Origin: Arenicellales bacterium
Lineage (GTDB): Bacteria > Pseudomonadota > Gammaproteobacteria > BMS3Bbin11
Length of the DNA stretch: 64,000 nucleotides
Reading direction: 5' to 3'
Assembly: GCA_029287915.1 (NCBI GenBank)
Contig: JARFQE010000065.1
Coordinates: 25,877 to 89,876, forward strand
Below the pieces are notes generated by a model. That model saw nothing but the letters and a program-made list of their open reading frames with translations, ran no database searches and was not told where the DNA came from. Shown here one piece after another: positions 40,769-49,763 of this stretch. Position numbers and translations under genes: made by a program. Each line of letters opens with the position of its first letter. Position 1 is the stretch's first letter.

Positions 40769-41713
40769 TTAAAAGGAAAATCTGGCTAGCAGTCCCGCCA
40801 GCGGCGCAGTATCATACTCCAGGCTTTCAATCTCGTCGCCATTGCTGTTTTCCAGGCTCAGTTTTCCTGCTGTCTCAAAACCGGTGAAGCCTGTTACAGA
40901 AAAATGCCTGTTATGTCTCCAGCTTGCTGTCAATAAAACCGGTACCGACCTGTCTTCACCTATATTATTATCTGTAGCGAGCCGAAAACGAGATTTTTCG
41001 TATCTGGCGGCTAAACTCAGTTCCCATTGACTCGCAGGTTTCCATTTCAATGCCAGGCCGGGTCCACGACTTGCTGCGAGGCCACGTCCAGTTTCAACAG
41101 AAACGGTATCTGTAATTTTCCAGTTCACGAGTAATATCGGGAAGATATCTTCCTCGCCACCGATGCCACTGATCACTCCAAATCCCGGACCCAGAGTGAG
41201 GTTCTCACTGAAACGATAGCTGGCACCGGCAAGCAATCCGTATTCACGCCCGTCTGACAGGTCTTTGCCTTTTTCCGAGCTGTATCTGAGTAGTGGGAGG
41301 CCGAACAGACTCCATTTATCCGTTGCCAGATAACGCAGAGATAGCCCAAACTGCAGCGTGCGAATGTCGTTCCATGGCTGAGCTGATAACGAGCTAAATT
41401 TGTAATCATCTTGCTCGTAACCGAGTGTTATTCCGGTAAACAGGCGGCTGCCAACCAGACGTCTGCTGTCGAACTGAAGCACACCTCTATTGACTGAAAA
41501 TTCACCGCCACTGTCGATATTGGTGTCACCCTGCCAGGCAAAAGCAGCGGTAACCGATGATTTCCATCCTGCAGAGGCAGCGCCTTGACTGCCATCACTG
41601 GCATGGCTCTGAGAATGCAGGATAAGCAGGAGAATTAGTACAGACAGTTTAACTATTGATCGTTGCAATGGACAATGGGGTGTAGCATTAATGTTATGAC
41701 AGGTTGATATCAT
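40769..41713 (-). CDS. Outer membrane beta-barrel protein (DUF6268-like)
   Basis: Hydrophobic leader, alternating strand pattern, terminal Phe (LLARFSF); internal ATG chosen. Confidence 0.6.
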   Translation of the reverse strand: MISTCHNINATPHCPLQRSIVKLSVLILLLILHSQSHASDGSQGAASAGWKSSVTAAFAWQGDTNIDSGGEFSVNRGVLQFDSRRLVGSRLFTGITLGYEQDDYKFSSLSAQPWNDIRTLQFGLSLRYLATDKWSLFGLPLLRYSSEKGKDLSDGREYGLLAGASYRFSENLTLGPGFGVISGIGGEEDIFPILLVNWKITDTVSVETGRGLAASRGPGLALKWKPASQWELSLAARYEKSRFRLATDNNIGEDRSVPVLLTASWRHNRHFSVTGFTGFETAGKLSLENSNGDEIESLEYDTAPLAGLLARFSF

Positions 41714-41925
41714 GTGTATTCCTTCGCAGGATTTTGACAAAGTGATTTCAATGCCGCTAGGACATCATCCATCATTGTGTGTTTGTAGATCCACATCACG
41801 AAAAATGTGGGCTATACGTCTATCTGGATCGATGGTGAAGGTCGGGGAGAGATAACAAGTTCGCAAAAAAAATTGCCTCATATGTGTGTGCTGATTGAAG
41901 AGCATTCTCCCCCCATAAGTATGTT

Positions 41926-42144
41926 TTAGAAATGAAACCCTGGATCATTAAGCTGATTACGCAGCTCCCTCATTTCGAAATATTCTTCTATGCGTTGCCA
42001 GGCCGGCCGGGTTTCCATTGTATCCTGTATCGCGGTAACTCGCTCGTTAATATCACTGTCATCAACAAAGATATCATCGAATGCGTCGTCGATTAATAAT
42101 TCGCTTTCATCGTCGATGTAATCTAAATATTCATTATCAGACAT
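41926..42144 (-). CDS. Small acidic PA3496-like protein
   Basis: MSDNEYLDYIDDESELLIDDAFDDIFVDD...RPAWQRIEEYFEMRELRNQLNDPGFHF, same layout as the 37044 CDS. Confidence 0.62.
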   Translation of the reverse strand: MSDNEYLDYIDDESELLIDDAFDDIFVDDSDINERVTAIQDTMETRPAWQRIEEYFEMRELRNQLNDPGFHF

Positions 42145-42290
42145 TACTCACCTCGTTGGTTGTTTTTAATGATATTAGTATTTCGATACTGATCATCTAT
42201 GAACGCGTGTGAATAATCTGTGAAAACAACATCAAGGCTCTGTTAGTGGATGATAAAAATCTCCCTTACTAGTGTCCGTTATATCGGTAA

Positions 42291-42719
42291 TTAGGTGACT
42301 TCCCAGCTTTCGACATCTCCATAAACCTCATCGAACAACGGGTGCTGTTCAATTTCACTGACATTTATCAGTTTCTTATACCGTTCAGGATCTCGCTTTT
42401 TCAGCTTCTTTAACAGGTGTCGGAATTCATAGCATAACTGTCCATCAGTGACAGCTATAGTATTTCTTATGCGCCTGTTGACGATTTTACGGCGATCGAA
42501 GTTGTAGCCACGTCTGTTCGCTTCATCGGCCACAAACCTGAGATAAGTTGCGACAGCGCCAACCTGGTTGCCGGTGTTTTTGAATCGCAATAATTGCGGA
42601 TGGTTGGTATATCCCCTTGTGTTACCGAGCAGCACATTCTGTGCCAGAAGACCTTCTCTCCAGAGGGCGACCAGCCCCCTGGCATCAAGGTAACGGGGAT
42701 GTATCGACCAGAGTCTCAT
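42291..42719 (-). CDS. Pyrimidine dimer DNA glycosylase / endonuclease V family protein
   Basis: MRLWSIHPRYLDARGLVALWREGLLAQNVLLGNTRGYTNHPQLLRFK; VTDGQLCYEFRHLLKKLKKRDPERY; HPLFDEVYGDVESWEV. Confidence 0.88.
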   Translation of the reverse strand: MRLWSIHPRYLDARGLVALWREGLLAQNVLLGNTRGYTNHPQLLRFKNTGNQVGAVATYLRFVADEANRRGYNFDRRKIVNRRIRNTIAVTDGQLCYEFRHLLKKLKKRDPERYKKLINVSEIEQHPLFDEVYGDVESWEVT

Positions 42720-42775
42720 TTATAGGCATCAAGCTAACATCGATCAATGGGTCGATTACTTGTTGAGACACCAGG

Positions 42776-44047
42776 CTATAAGATGACAGGACTGCGCCTG
42801 TTACCGGGCTTTGTTAACAGCATCTGTACGGTGCCAATATCATGCTCAAGGAATCCTCCTTCACAGTAACAGAAATAGTAATCCCACAGGCGGATAAACT
42901 GTTCCGAATAGCCCAGTCGGCGAACGTCGTCCAGATTAGCCAGAAAACGGGACTTCCAGTCTCTGAGTGTGCGTGCGTAGTGCGGTCCTATATCCTGCAG
43001 ATGAAATATCTTCATGTCCGTCTGTCTGCTGATCGCACTGGTCATTACTGACACTGATGGTAAAAAACCACCGGGAAAAATGTACTTCTTGATGAAATCC
43101 ACATCCTTTAATGCATTGTCGTAAAGCTGATCCCTGATCGTGATAGCCTGGATCAGCATCATGCCTTCCGGCTTCAGCAGACTAGAGCATGTTGAGAAAT
43201 AGTTGTTCATATACTGATGCCCGATGGCTTCTATCATTTCGATGGAGACAAGCTTGTCGTACTGTCCATCGAGGTCACGATAATCTTTGTTAATTACTTC
43301 AATACGGTCATCGAGACCTTCATTTCTGACCTTGTCCAGGGCATAACAGTATTGCTGTTCAGAGATTGTGGTGGTGGTGACCCTGCAACCATAGTTGTGC
43401 GCGGCATGTAGAGCCAGTCCACCCCAACCCGTGCCTATCTCAAGCAGGTGGTCGCCGGGTTTCAGATCAAGCTTCTTGCAGACGAGATCTAGTTTCGCAA
43501 CTGATGCCTGTTCGAGTGTCATTTCAGGTCTTTCATAGTAAGCACTGGAGTACATCATTGTTTGGTCTAGAAAGAGTTTGAACAGGTCATTGCCAATGTC
43601 ATAGTGTGCACTGATGTTCTTTTTGCTGCCGCTGCGGGTATTGCGGTTCAGCCTGTGCATTAGTTTCTGTAATGGGCCTTTCAATCGTGTTATACCGTGG
43701 TCCATAGAGTCGAGAACATCACGGTTACGCAACATGATGCGCACAAGCCCGGTCATGTCGGAACAGTCCCAGCTGCCTTTCATGTATGCCTCACCAGAGC
43801 CCGGGCTGCCACCGAAGGCGACATCAGAATATAAAGAGGGATGATGCACATCGATAACAACCGGCTGTGGGAAATCGTCCGTTGCTTTTCCAAAGTAGTA
43901 TTCTGTATTGTTCTCACGCAGTATGATTTCCCCGCTCGAGATGCGTGCAAACTGGCCGTGCACCAGCTTGCGTGCGATACGTGTTAACAGGGTTGAGTAA
44001 TCCTCCACGATCATGTTTGCAGGCAATGGAATGATTGAACGGTTCAT
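42776..44047 (-). CDS. Cyclopropane-fatty-acyl-phospholipid synthase family SAM methyltransferase (copy 1)
   Basis: SAHYDIGNDLFKLFLDQTMMYSSAYYERPEMTLEQAS; LLEIGTGWGGLALHAA; FIKKYIFPGGFLPS. Confidence 0.94.
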   Translation of the reverse strand: MNRSIIPLPANMIVEDYSTLLTRIARKLVHGQFARISSGEIILRENNTEYYFGKATDDFPQPVVIDVHHPSLYSDVAFGGSPGSGEAYMKGSWDCSDMTGLVRIMLRNRDVLDSMDHGITRLKGPLQKLMHRLNRNTRSGSKKNISAHYDIGNDLFKLFLDQTMMYSSAYYERPEMTLEQASVAKLDLVCKKLDLKPGDHLLEIGTGWGGLALHAAHNYGCRVTTTTISEQQYCYALDKVRNEGLDDRIEVINKDYRDLDGQYDKLVSIEMIEAIGHQYMNNYFSTCSSLLKPEGMMLIQAITIRDQLYDNALKDVDFIKKYIFPGGFLPSVSVMTSAISRQTDMKIFHLQDIGPHYARTLRDWKSRFLANLDDVRRLGYSEQFIRLWDYYFCYCEGGFLEHDIGTVQMLLTKPGNRRSPVIL

Positions 44048-44050
44048 GAT

Positions 44051-44836
44051 TTACCTCGGTGAAGCTGATTTTCTGCTGATGGCAGGGTGGTCATAAAAAG
44101 GGATGCGTTTCATCAATAGCCTCATGGCCTCAAAGTAGATGCCGGCAACGATTTTCAGTGTTATAACCGGATACTGTAACAACACTCGTGCCATCGATGA
44201 TGATTTAATTGGCTGATACTCCAGGTCCAGCGTCGCATCAAACAACTTGTTTGCGTTTTCAAAATTCTGCATATGGACAGTCAGACGCTGTCCAGGCTGA
44301 TTAAAACGCCAGTCGTATTGAATATTCATTGGCATGAACGGCGATACATGGAAGTCCTTGATAGGGCAGTATTGTTTATGGCCTGCCGGCGTCGTATTCA
44401 TCATTTTGTTTTCTGCTTCACAAAGCAGGTAACAATATTGTTCGCCCCATGGCGTATTATTGACTTCGGCAATAATATGCTCGACACGACTATCCTGTCT
44501 GTCATAACAGTAATAAAAGCTGACCGGATTGAATCCGAAGCCAAAATAACGGCAATGCGTCAATAGTCGAATCGGGCCTTCCGTTTTAATCCCTGTGCGC
44601 TCATATAGCATGTCCCGTACCGCCTGCTTGAGTGGCACATTGGTATCGCCCAGGTGATCCGATCGTTTGAACCAGGCAAGATTGAAACGCTGGGCAGACC
44701 AGAACCAGAAGCGGTCGAACAGGCTGGGAATCTCGTCCAGGTCGATATACATCATGTACAGCCGATAGCTGAATTCATGGCTACGTGGCAAAAACCGCCT
44801 GTGTCTAACTTGCCCTTCGTATATGCAACTTTTCAT
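44051..44836 (-). CDS. DUF1365 domain protein
   Basis: IYEGQVRHRRFLPRSHEFSYRLYMMYIDLDEIP; RLLTHCRYFGFGFNPVSFYYCYD; EVNNTPWGEQYCYLL. Confidence 0.93.
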   Translation of the reverse strand: MKSCIYEGQVRHRRFLPRSHEFSYRLYMMYIDLDEIPSLFDRFWFWSAQRFNLAWFKRSDHLGDTNVPLKQAVRDMLYERTGIKTEGPIRLLTHCRYFGFGFNPVSFYYCYDRQDSRVEHIIAEVNNTPWGEQYCYLLCEAENKMMNTTPAGHKQYCPIKDFHVSPFMPMNIQYDWRFNQPGQRLTVHMQNFENANKLFDATLDLEYQPIKSSSMARVLLQYPVITLKIVAGIYFEAMRLLMKRIPFYDHPAISRKSASPR

Positions 44837-46079
44837 TGATAGTCTCGTTAAAATGTTTCACTGCATCGAGAGCGCTCGTTACACCGTCTTCGTGGAAACC
44901 ATTACGCCAGTAGGCCCCGCAGTACCAGGTCAGTCCTGTGCCGTTAATTTTATCATGACATTGCTGGGCAGACACCGAGTCAGGAGTAAAGACCGGATGT
45001 TCGTACTGTACACGCTTGATGATCTTTGATGGATCAATCGCATCACTGTTGTTCAGAGTGACATTAAAGGTCACCGGCGATTCAATGCCCTGCAGGATGT
45101 TCATGTTGTAGGTCAGGGCTACTCGGTCGCGGTTTTCTTTCAGAATATGATAATTCCATGCAGCCCACGCGAGGCGACGCTGTGGCAGCAGGGAAATGTC
45201 AGTATGCAGTACCGCCTCGTTGGTCTGGTATGGTATTGCACCCAGCACCTGCTTTTCCGCTGTCGTTGGGTGGTCGATAATATCTAACGCGGTATCGCTA
45301 TGAGTGGCCACGAAAACAGCGTCATAACGTTCCTTTGCATGGCTATCGGTAAAGATTTCTACATGGCCCGGGTAGCGCTTGATTTTCTGCACAGGAGTAC
45401 TGATGCGTATGCGGCTGGCAAATGGCCTGATAAGTGGCTTCAGATATTCGCGAGATCCACCCTTGATTACGTGCCATATTGGCCGGTCATTAACACTGAG
45501 CAGTCCGTGATTATGAAAGAAACGTATGAAAAAGCGTGCTGGAAAGCTCTGCATACGTGATGCTTCTGTCGACCAGATGGCGGCACCCATGGGGATAATA
45601 TAGTGGTACTTAAATTCGTCGCAGTAATTGTGCTTGTGGAGATATTCACCGAGCGGCAACTCGGCATCTTCATGGTTGAGAGATTCTACCGCTTCGCGAT
45701 TGAAGCGCAGGATGTCCCTTATCATGCGCAGAAATGACGGGCGCAAGATATTACTTCTCTGTGCGAACATACTGTTCAGTGTATTGCCATTGTATTCAAG
45801 CCCGATTCCTTCATGCTTGACACTGAAACTCATATTGGTGGGCTGTACCTCGACATTCATTTCATTCAGCAAGCTGGTGAATTCCGGGTAAGTGCGATAA
45901 TTGAAAACGATGAAGCCGGTATCGATCGTGTACTGTCGTCCATCGATTGATACATCGTGTGTATTGGTGTGTCCACCTACATAATCACTGGCTTCATATA
46001 CTGTCACTTCATGCTCACGACTAAGTTTATAAGCGGCAACATTGCCGGCGATACCTGTTCCGATGACAGCGATTTTCAT
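44805..46079 (-). CDS. FAD-dependent oxidoreductase (amine-oxidase-like)
   Basis: KIAVIGTGIAGNVAAYKLSREHEVTVYEASDYVGGHTNTHDV; YCGAYWRNGFHEDGVTSALDAVKHF. Confidence 0.94.
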   Translation of the reverse strand: MKIAVIGTGIAGNVAAYKLSREHEVTVYEASDYVGGHTNTHDVSIDGRQYTIDTGFIVFNYRTYPEFTSLLNEMNVEVQPTNMSFSVKHEGIGLEYNGNTLNSMFAQRSNILRPSFLRMIRDILRFNREAVESLNHEDAELPLGEYLHKHNYCDEFKYHYIIPMGAAIWSTEASRMQSFPARFFIRFFHNHGLLSVNDRPIWHVIKGGSREYLKPLIRPFASRIRISTPVQKIKRYPGHVEIFTDSHAKERYDAVFVATHSDTALDIIDHPTTAEKQVLGAIPYQTNEAVLHTDISLLPQRRLAWAAWNYHILKENRDRVALTYNMNILQGIESPVTFNVTLNNSDAIDPSKIIKRVQYEHPVFTPDSVSAQQCHDKINGTGLTWYCGAYWRNGFHEDGVTSALDAVKHFNETINEKLHIRRAS

Positions 46080-46639
46080 AATGCTTCCTTCCTGTTTGCC
46101 TGGCCGTTTGTCATGTCAGGCCACTGTTGCGGGACACGCTGGAGTTTTCTGGTGTCGTAGCCGATGTCTGCTATGAATTCGACTATCTCGTTGTATTCCT
46201 TGTCTGTCAGTACTGGTTTACGTGCCATCACCCACACATAGTCCCTGGCAGATCTGCCGATCACTGTTTTTGTATAGTCTTTATCCAGATAGACGATTCG
46301 ATAGTCGGCCTTGATAGGCCAGATAAAGCGCATTCCCCAGGTCGCATTTGTGGCAGTGTTTTCAATGAAACCTTTTGGGTGGTATTCCTTTTGTTCACCA
46401 TCATATGCGCCATCACGAAACCGGAATGTCGTTGCAATAGTGCCGTCACTGTTCATGCGATAGCTTTCCACTGCATTGTGTGCATTTTTCTCGAGAAAGG
46501 TCGGAATGTTGGCAACCACATACCAGTCACCCATAAAACGGTCGAGATCGACATAATCAACGGTGGCCATTGGCGCATGATGGCTGCATGAGGTGACTAA
46601 TAGCGCAGAAGCGATCAGTGCCAGGCTCGGTTTGATCAT
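46076..46639 (-). CDS. Lipocalin-family lipoprotein (copy 1)
   Basis: Lipobox-like LLVTSC; VDLDRFMGDWYVVANIPTFLEKNAHNAVESY; YVWVMARKPVL. Confidence 0.88.
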   Translation of the reverse strand: MIKPSLALIASALLVTSCSHHAPMATVDYVDLDRFMGDWYVVANIPTFLEKNAHNAVESYRMNSDGTIATTFRFRDGAYDGEQKEYHPKGFIENTATNATWGMRFIWPIKADYRIVYLDKDYTKTVIGRSARDYVWVMARKPVLTDKEYNEIVEFIADIGYDTRKLQRVPQQWPDMTNGQANRKEAL

Positions 46640-47328
46640 GATTTGCCGATCCCTGCGATGGTTTGCATTTCCGGCAGATAGCGAAGCCGCGCACCGGATT
46701 TGGTTTCTGTTTCCAGCGCCAGCCAGCGCATGTCCCTGGTGTACCAGAGGTCGATGGTCGCTTCTTCAGAGACGAGACGATATTTACGTGCGTTGTAGGT
46801 AATGCCGTTTACAACTAGCTCATTCATTCCATGGTCGACAACTGATACTTCCTGGTACTCGCCGGTTTGTGTATTTAGAAGGCGTTCACTGTTCAGTAAT
46901 TCAGGATCCCAGTAGGCATAGGTCCGGACACAGCCTTCCAGTAACTGCGGGCCTTCATTGGTTTGTATTTCGAGAGCATTGTCAGAGTGAGAGGTCTTGA
47001 TGTAATACTCATCACCGTTATCATTGGTCGCGGTACGAATTTTTTCCAGGCATCCGTCCTTCCAGAACTCACGAGATTCATGGCTGTAGGAATAGACTGG
47101 GACGAACATGAAACGAACCTTAAAATCGGCCTCGGTGACGACAGATTTTGTGCCGTTTTGTCTTTTGATCGTGACTTCGTGATTACCAATCAATGTGTCA
47201 TCGAGATAGACATCAAAGGCCAGGTTCTGTTCTCCAGAGTTACCGGTTGCCCAGGCGGTCTGATAGATACCGGCAAGGAATATGACTGATATAACCAGTA
47301 ACATTTCTCGTACAATAGTAATAATCAT
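46636..47328 (-). CDS. DUF6134-like secreted protein
   Basis: Hydrophobic leader ending AWA; LAFDVYLDDTLIGNHEVTI...YWDPELLNSERLLNTQTGEYQEV; co-located with DUF1295/CFA genes. Confidence 0.65.
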   Translation of the reverse strand: MIITIVREMLLVISVIFLAGIYQTAWATGNSGEQNLAFDVYLDDTLIGNHEVTIKRQNGTKSVVTEADFKVRFMFVPVYSYSHESREFWKDGCLEKIRTATNDNGDEYYIKTSHSDNALEIQTNEGPQLLEGCVRTYAYWDPELLNSERLLNTQTGEYQEVSVVDHGMNELVVNGITYNARKYRLVSEEATIDLWYTRDMRWLALETETKSGARLRYLPEMQTIAGIGKS

Positions 47329-48134
47329 GACTGATGACCTCGTTGCATGTAGCTAACACTTTGTTTTGGTTTCCATGGAATAAATGCGCTGGTGCTGGCT
47401 ATATATTGCCGGTAGTCGGCACGCCGTTCATTGATATCCTTTTCCATCAGTGTCACGCCGGACACCTTGAGCAGAAGTAGTGACATCAGCAGTGGTGAAA
47501 ATACTGTCCACCAGGCACCACTGGCAACAGCAAAAAGATAGAAGGCCCACCAGATCAGGAATTCACCAAAATAATTGGGATGCCTGCTGTATCTCCACAA
47601 ACCGGTATTCAGCACCTTGCCACTGTTTTCTTTACTCGCCTTGAATCGATAGAGCTGGTTATCTGCGATTGATTCAATGAGGAATCCGGCAGTCCACAAT
47701 AATGTTGCCAGGATCACCACTGTATTGATCGGGAATTCAGATGTCAGTGCCGCAAGCAGCGGAGCAGAAATTATCCACGCCAGCAACGCCTGCAGTCCAA
47801 ACACGATGTAGAGACTTTTGAATCGGAAGTAGGGTTCATTGTTTTGCCGGATTTCCCGATAGCGGCGGTCTTCTGGTTGCCCCCAGTTGCGCACAGTGAG
47901 GAATACAGATAAACGAAGCGACCATACAGTGACCAGGGTCAGCAGCAGTACATTCGCTGCTGACAATTTAGCGGCGGAAAGAGAGTAGCTGATTGCGCCA
48001 GCAAGGAACATCAGTGACCACAGGCTGTCGACGATACTGACATCTTCGTGGTACAGACTGTAGAGCCAGGTAATGAATCCCATTGCCAGCATGATGGAAA
48101 GTCCCAGCAGGGCGTGTGACCATAACTCAGTCAT
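47325..48134 (-). CDS. DUF1295 (steroid 5-alpha-reductase-like) membrane protein
   Basis: VSIVDSLWSLMFLAGAISYS; TGLWRYSRHPNYFGEFLIWWAFYL; KVSGVTLMEKDINERRADY. Confidence 0.92.
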   Translation of the reverse strand: MTELWSHALLGLSIMLAMGFITWLYSLYHEDVSIVDSLWSLMFLAGAISYSLSAAKLSAANVLLLTLVTVWSLRLSVFLTVRNWGQPEDRRYREIRQNNEPYFRFKSLYIVFGLQALLAWIISAPLLAALTSEFPINTVVILATLLWTAGFLIESIADNQLYRFKASKENSGKVLNTGLWRYSRHPNYFGEFLIWWAFYLFAVASGAWWTVFSPLLMSLLLLKVSGVTLMEKDINERRADYRQYIASTSAFIPWKPKQSVSYMQRGHQS

Positions 48135-48685
48135 AATGCTTCTGCCTTACTGAGTTTCTGGCTGGAGTTCCTGAAACCGTCGTAGCGAACGGTCAGGGCA
48201 ACGAGTGCCGGCATGATGACGGCCCAGCCGGCAGCAGTGGCCAGCAGTGCCGATGTAGTGTCACTGAACGCGACCGCACCAAGCTGGTGGCCGGCATAAT
48301 AGGCAAAAGGTCCACCAGTGGCACCAAGAATTGCGGCGAGCCAGTACCTGCCTTTGAGCCACTTCAATGAAACATTCAGTGTTGTAGCAAACAGCGCCCA
48401 CATTGCGATAAGCCATAGCGGTGCCAGTCCGCTAATCCAGCTGGCAGTAGAAAATTGAAACAGGCCAGCCCTCATCAAGCTGCTGTCCCACAGGGTACCG
48501 ATAATCATGGCAAACAGGATCAGCATAATTTCACTGCTGCTGTCGTTTGCCCGTTGCAGGTGAATCATGACTATAATTGACACAATAACAACACCGGCCA
48601 GTGGATGGAGCTGGTTTGCGCCGCTCAAGACACAGCACAACCAGCCGATCTGAAATAATACGAAGTTTTGGATCATTATTGGCAT
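48131..48685 (-). CDS. DUF2878 membrane protein
   Basis: GWLCCVLSGANQLHPLAGVVIV; GTLWDSSLMRAGLFQF; LAPLWLIAMWALFATTLNVSLKWL. Confidence 0.88.
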   Translation of the reverse strand: MPIMIQNFVLFQIGWLCCVLSGANQLHPLAGVVIVSIIVMIHLQRANDSSSEIMLILFAMIIGTLWDSSLMRAGLFQFSTASWISGLAPLWLIAMWALFATTLNVSLKWLKGRYWLAAILGATGGPFAYYAGHQLGAVAFSDTTSALLATAAGWAVIMPALVALTVRYDGFRNSSQKLSKAEAL

Positions 48686-48691
48686 TTTCTA

Positions 48692-49741
48692 TTACCTTTT
48701 TGCTTCACGGTTGCTGAACAGGTAATGACTGACAAACCACTCATTACCATTATTCATACCGAATAGTTCGGAAACGGAGAGAAAAAACATGCGCCAGCGC
48801 ATCAACCACATTCTGGCGAAGTCTTTGCCATAGGTTTTTTCCAGTACTGGCCTGACCGCGCCAGGGTTCATATCAAGATTTTTCAACCAGGCTTCGGCTG
48901 TCTTCTGATAGTGCGTGCCATCCCAGCGCCAACGTTTTTCTATCTTCAGGTCGTCCTGGAAAAATAGCGGCAGGTCATCGCTCGGCATCATTCCTCCTGC
49001 AAAAAAGTACCTGCTCATCCAGTCCGAGCTGTCTTTGTCTTCAAACAGGTAAGGGGAATTGCGGTGGACGAAAATATGCATAAAGAACTTACCATCAGGA
49101 TTCAGCCACTGTTTCACTCGGCCGAGCAGTTTGCGGTAATTACGCATGTGTTCGAACATCTCAATAGACACCACTCGATCGAATGTTTTATCGGTACAGA
49201 AGTCATTCATGTCACTGGTAATAACTTCTACATTGTCCAGGCCAAGTTGAGAAATTTGCTGCTCGATATGCTTGCGTTGTGATCTGCTGTTGGAAACTGC
49301 AGTAATCCTGCTGGCCGGGTATTTTTTTGCCATCCACAGTGTCAATGAGCCCCAGCCACAGCCCAGTTCGAGGATCGACATGCCATTCTTTATTTGCGCA
49401 TGTCTGCAGCTCTTGTCCAGGGCCAGTTTCTCGGCAGTGGCGAGGTCCACGGTATCACCATCCCAGAAACAGCAGCTGTATTTCTGATAGGGTCCGAGTA
49501 CCTGCTGATAAAACTGCTGCGGGACTTCATAGTGCTGCTCGTTGGCCCTTTCCGGTAATAAGGCAATCTCGGATTTGTCCATTTCCGTGATGAAACTGGA
49601 TTGCTCCGATGCCATACGGCTTATATCGGATACTTGTATCTCATCAAGCCTTTGCCGCAGTAACTGGCGAATACCATGCCGGATCAAACCATCCGGGACG
49701 AAACCGGATTCAGTTAGTTCAAGTGCGAAATTTTTTTTCAC
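48692..49741 (-). CDS. Cyclopropane-fatty-acyl-phospholipid synthase family SAM methyltransferase (copy 2)
   Basis: NEQHYEVPQQFYQQVLGPYQKYSCCFW; ILELGCGWGSLTLWMAKKYP; MFEHMRNYRKLLGRV. Confidence 0.92.
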   Translation of the reverse strand: MKKNFALELTESGFVPDGLIRHGIRQLLRQRLDEIQVSDISRMASEQSSFITEMDKSEIALLPERANEQHYEVPQQFYQQVLGPYQKYSCCFWDGDTVDLATAEKLALDKSCRHAQIKNGMSILELGCGWGSLTLWMAKKYPASRITAVSNSRSQRKHIEQQISQLGLDNVEVITSDMNDFCTDKTFDRVVSIEMFEHMRNYRKLLGRVKQWLNPDGKFFMHIFVHRNSPYLFEDKDSSDWMSRYFFAGGMMPSDDLPLFFQDDLKIEKRWRWDGTHYQKTAEAWLKNLDMNPGAVRPVLEKTYGKDFARMWLMRWRMFFLSVSELFGMNNGNEWFVSHYLFSNREAKR

Positions 49742-49763
49742 TATAGGAGCTCCTTAGTTTGTT

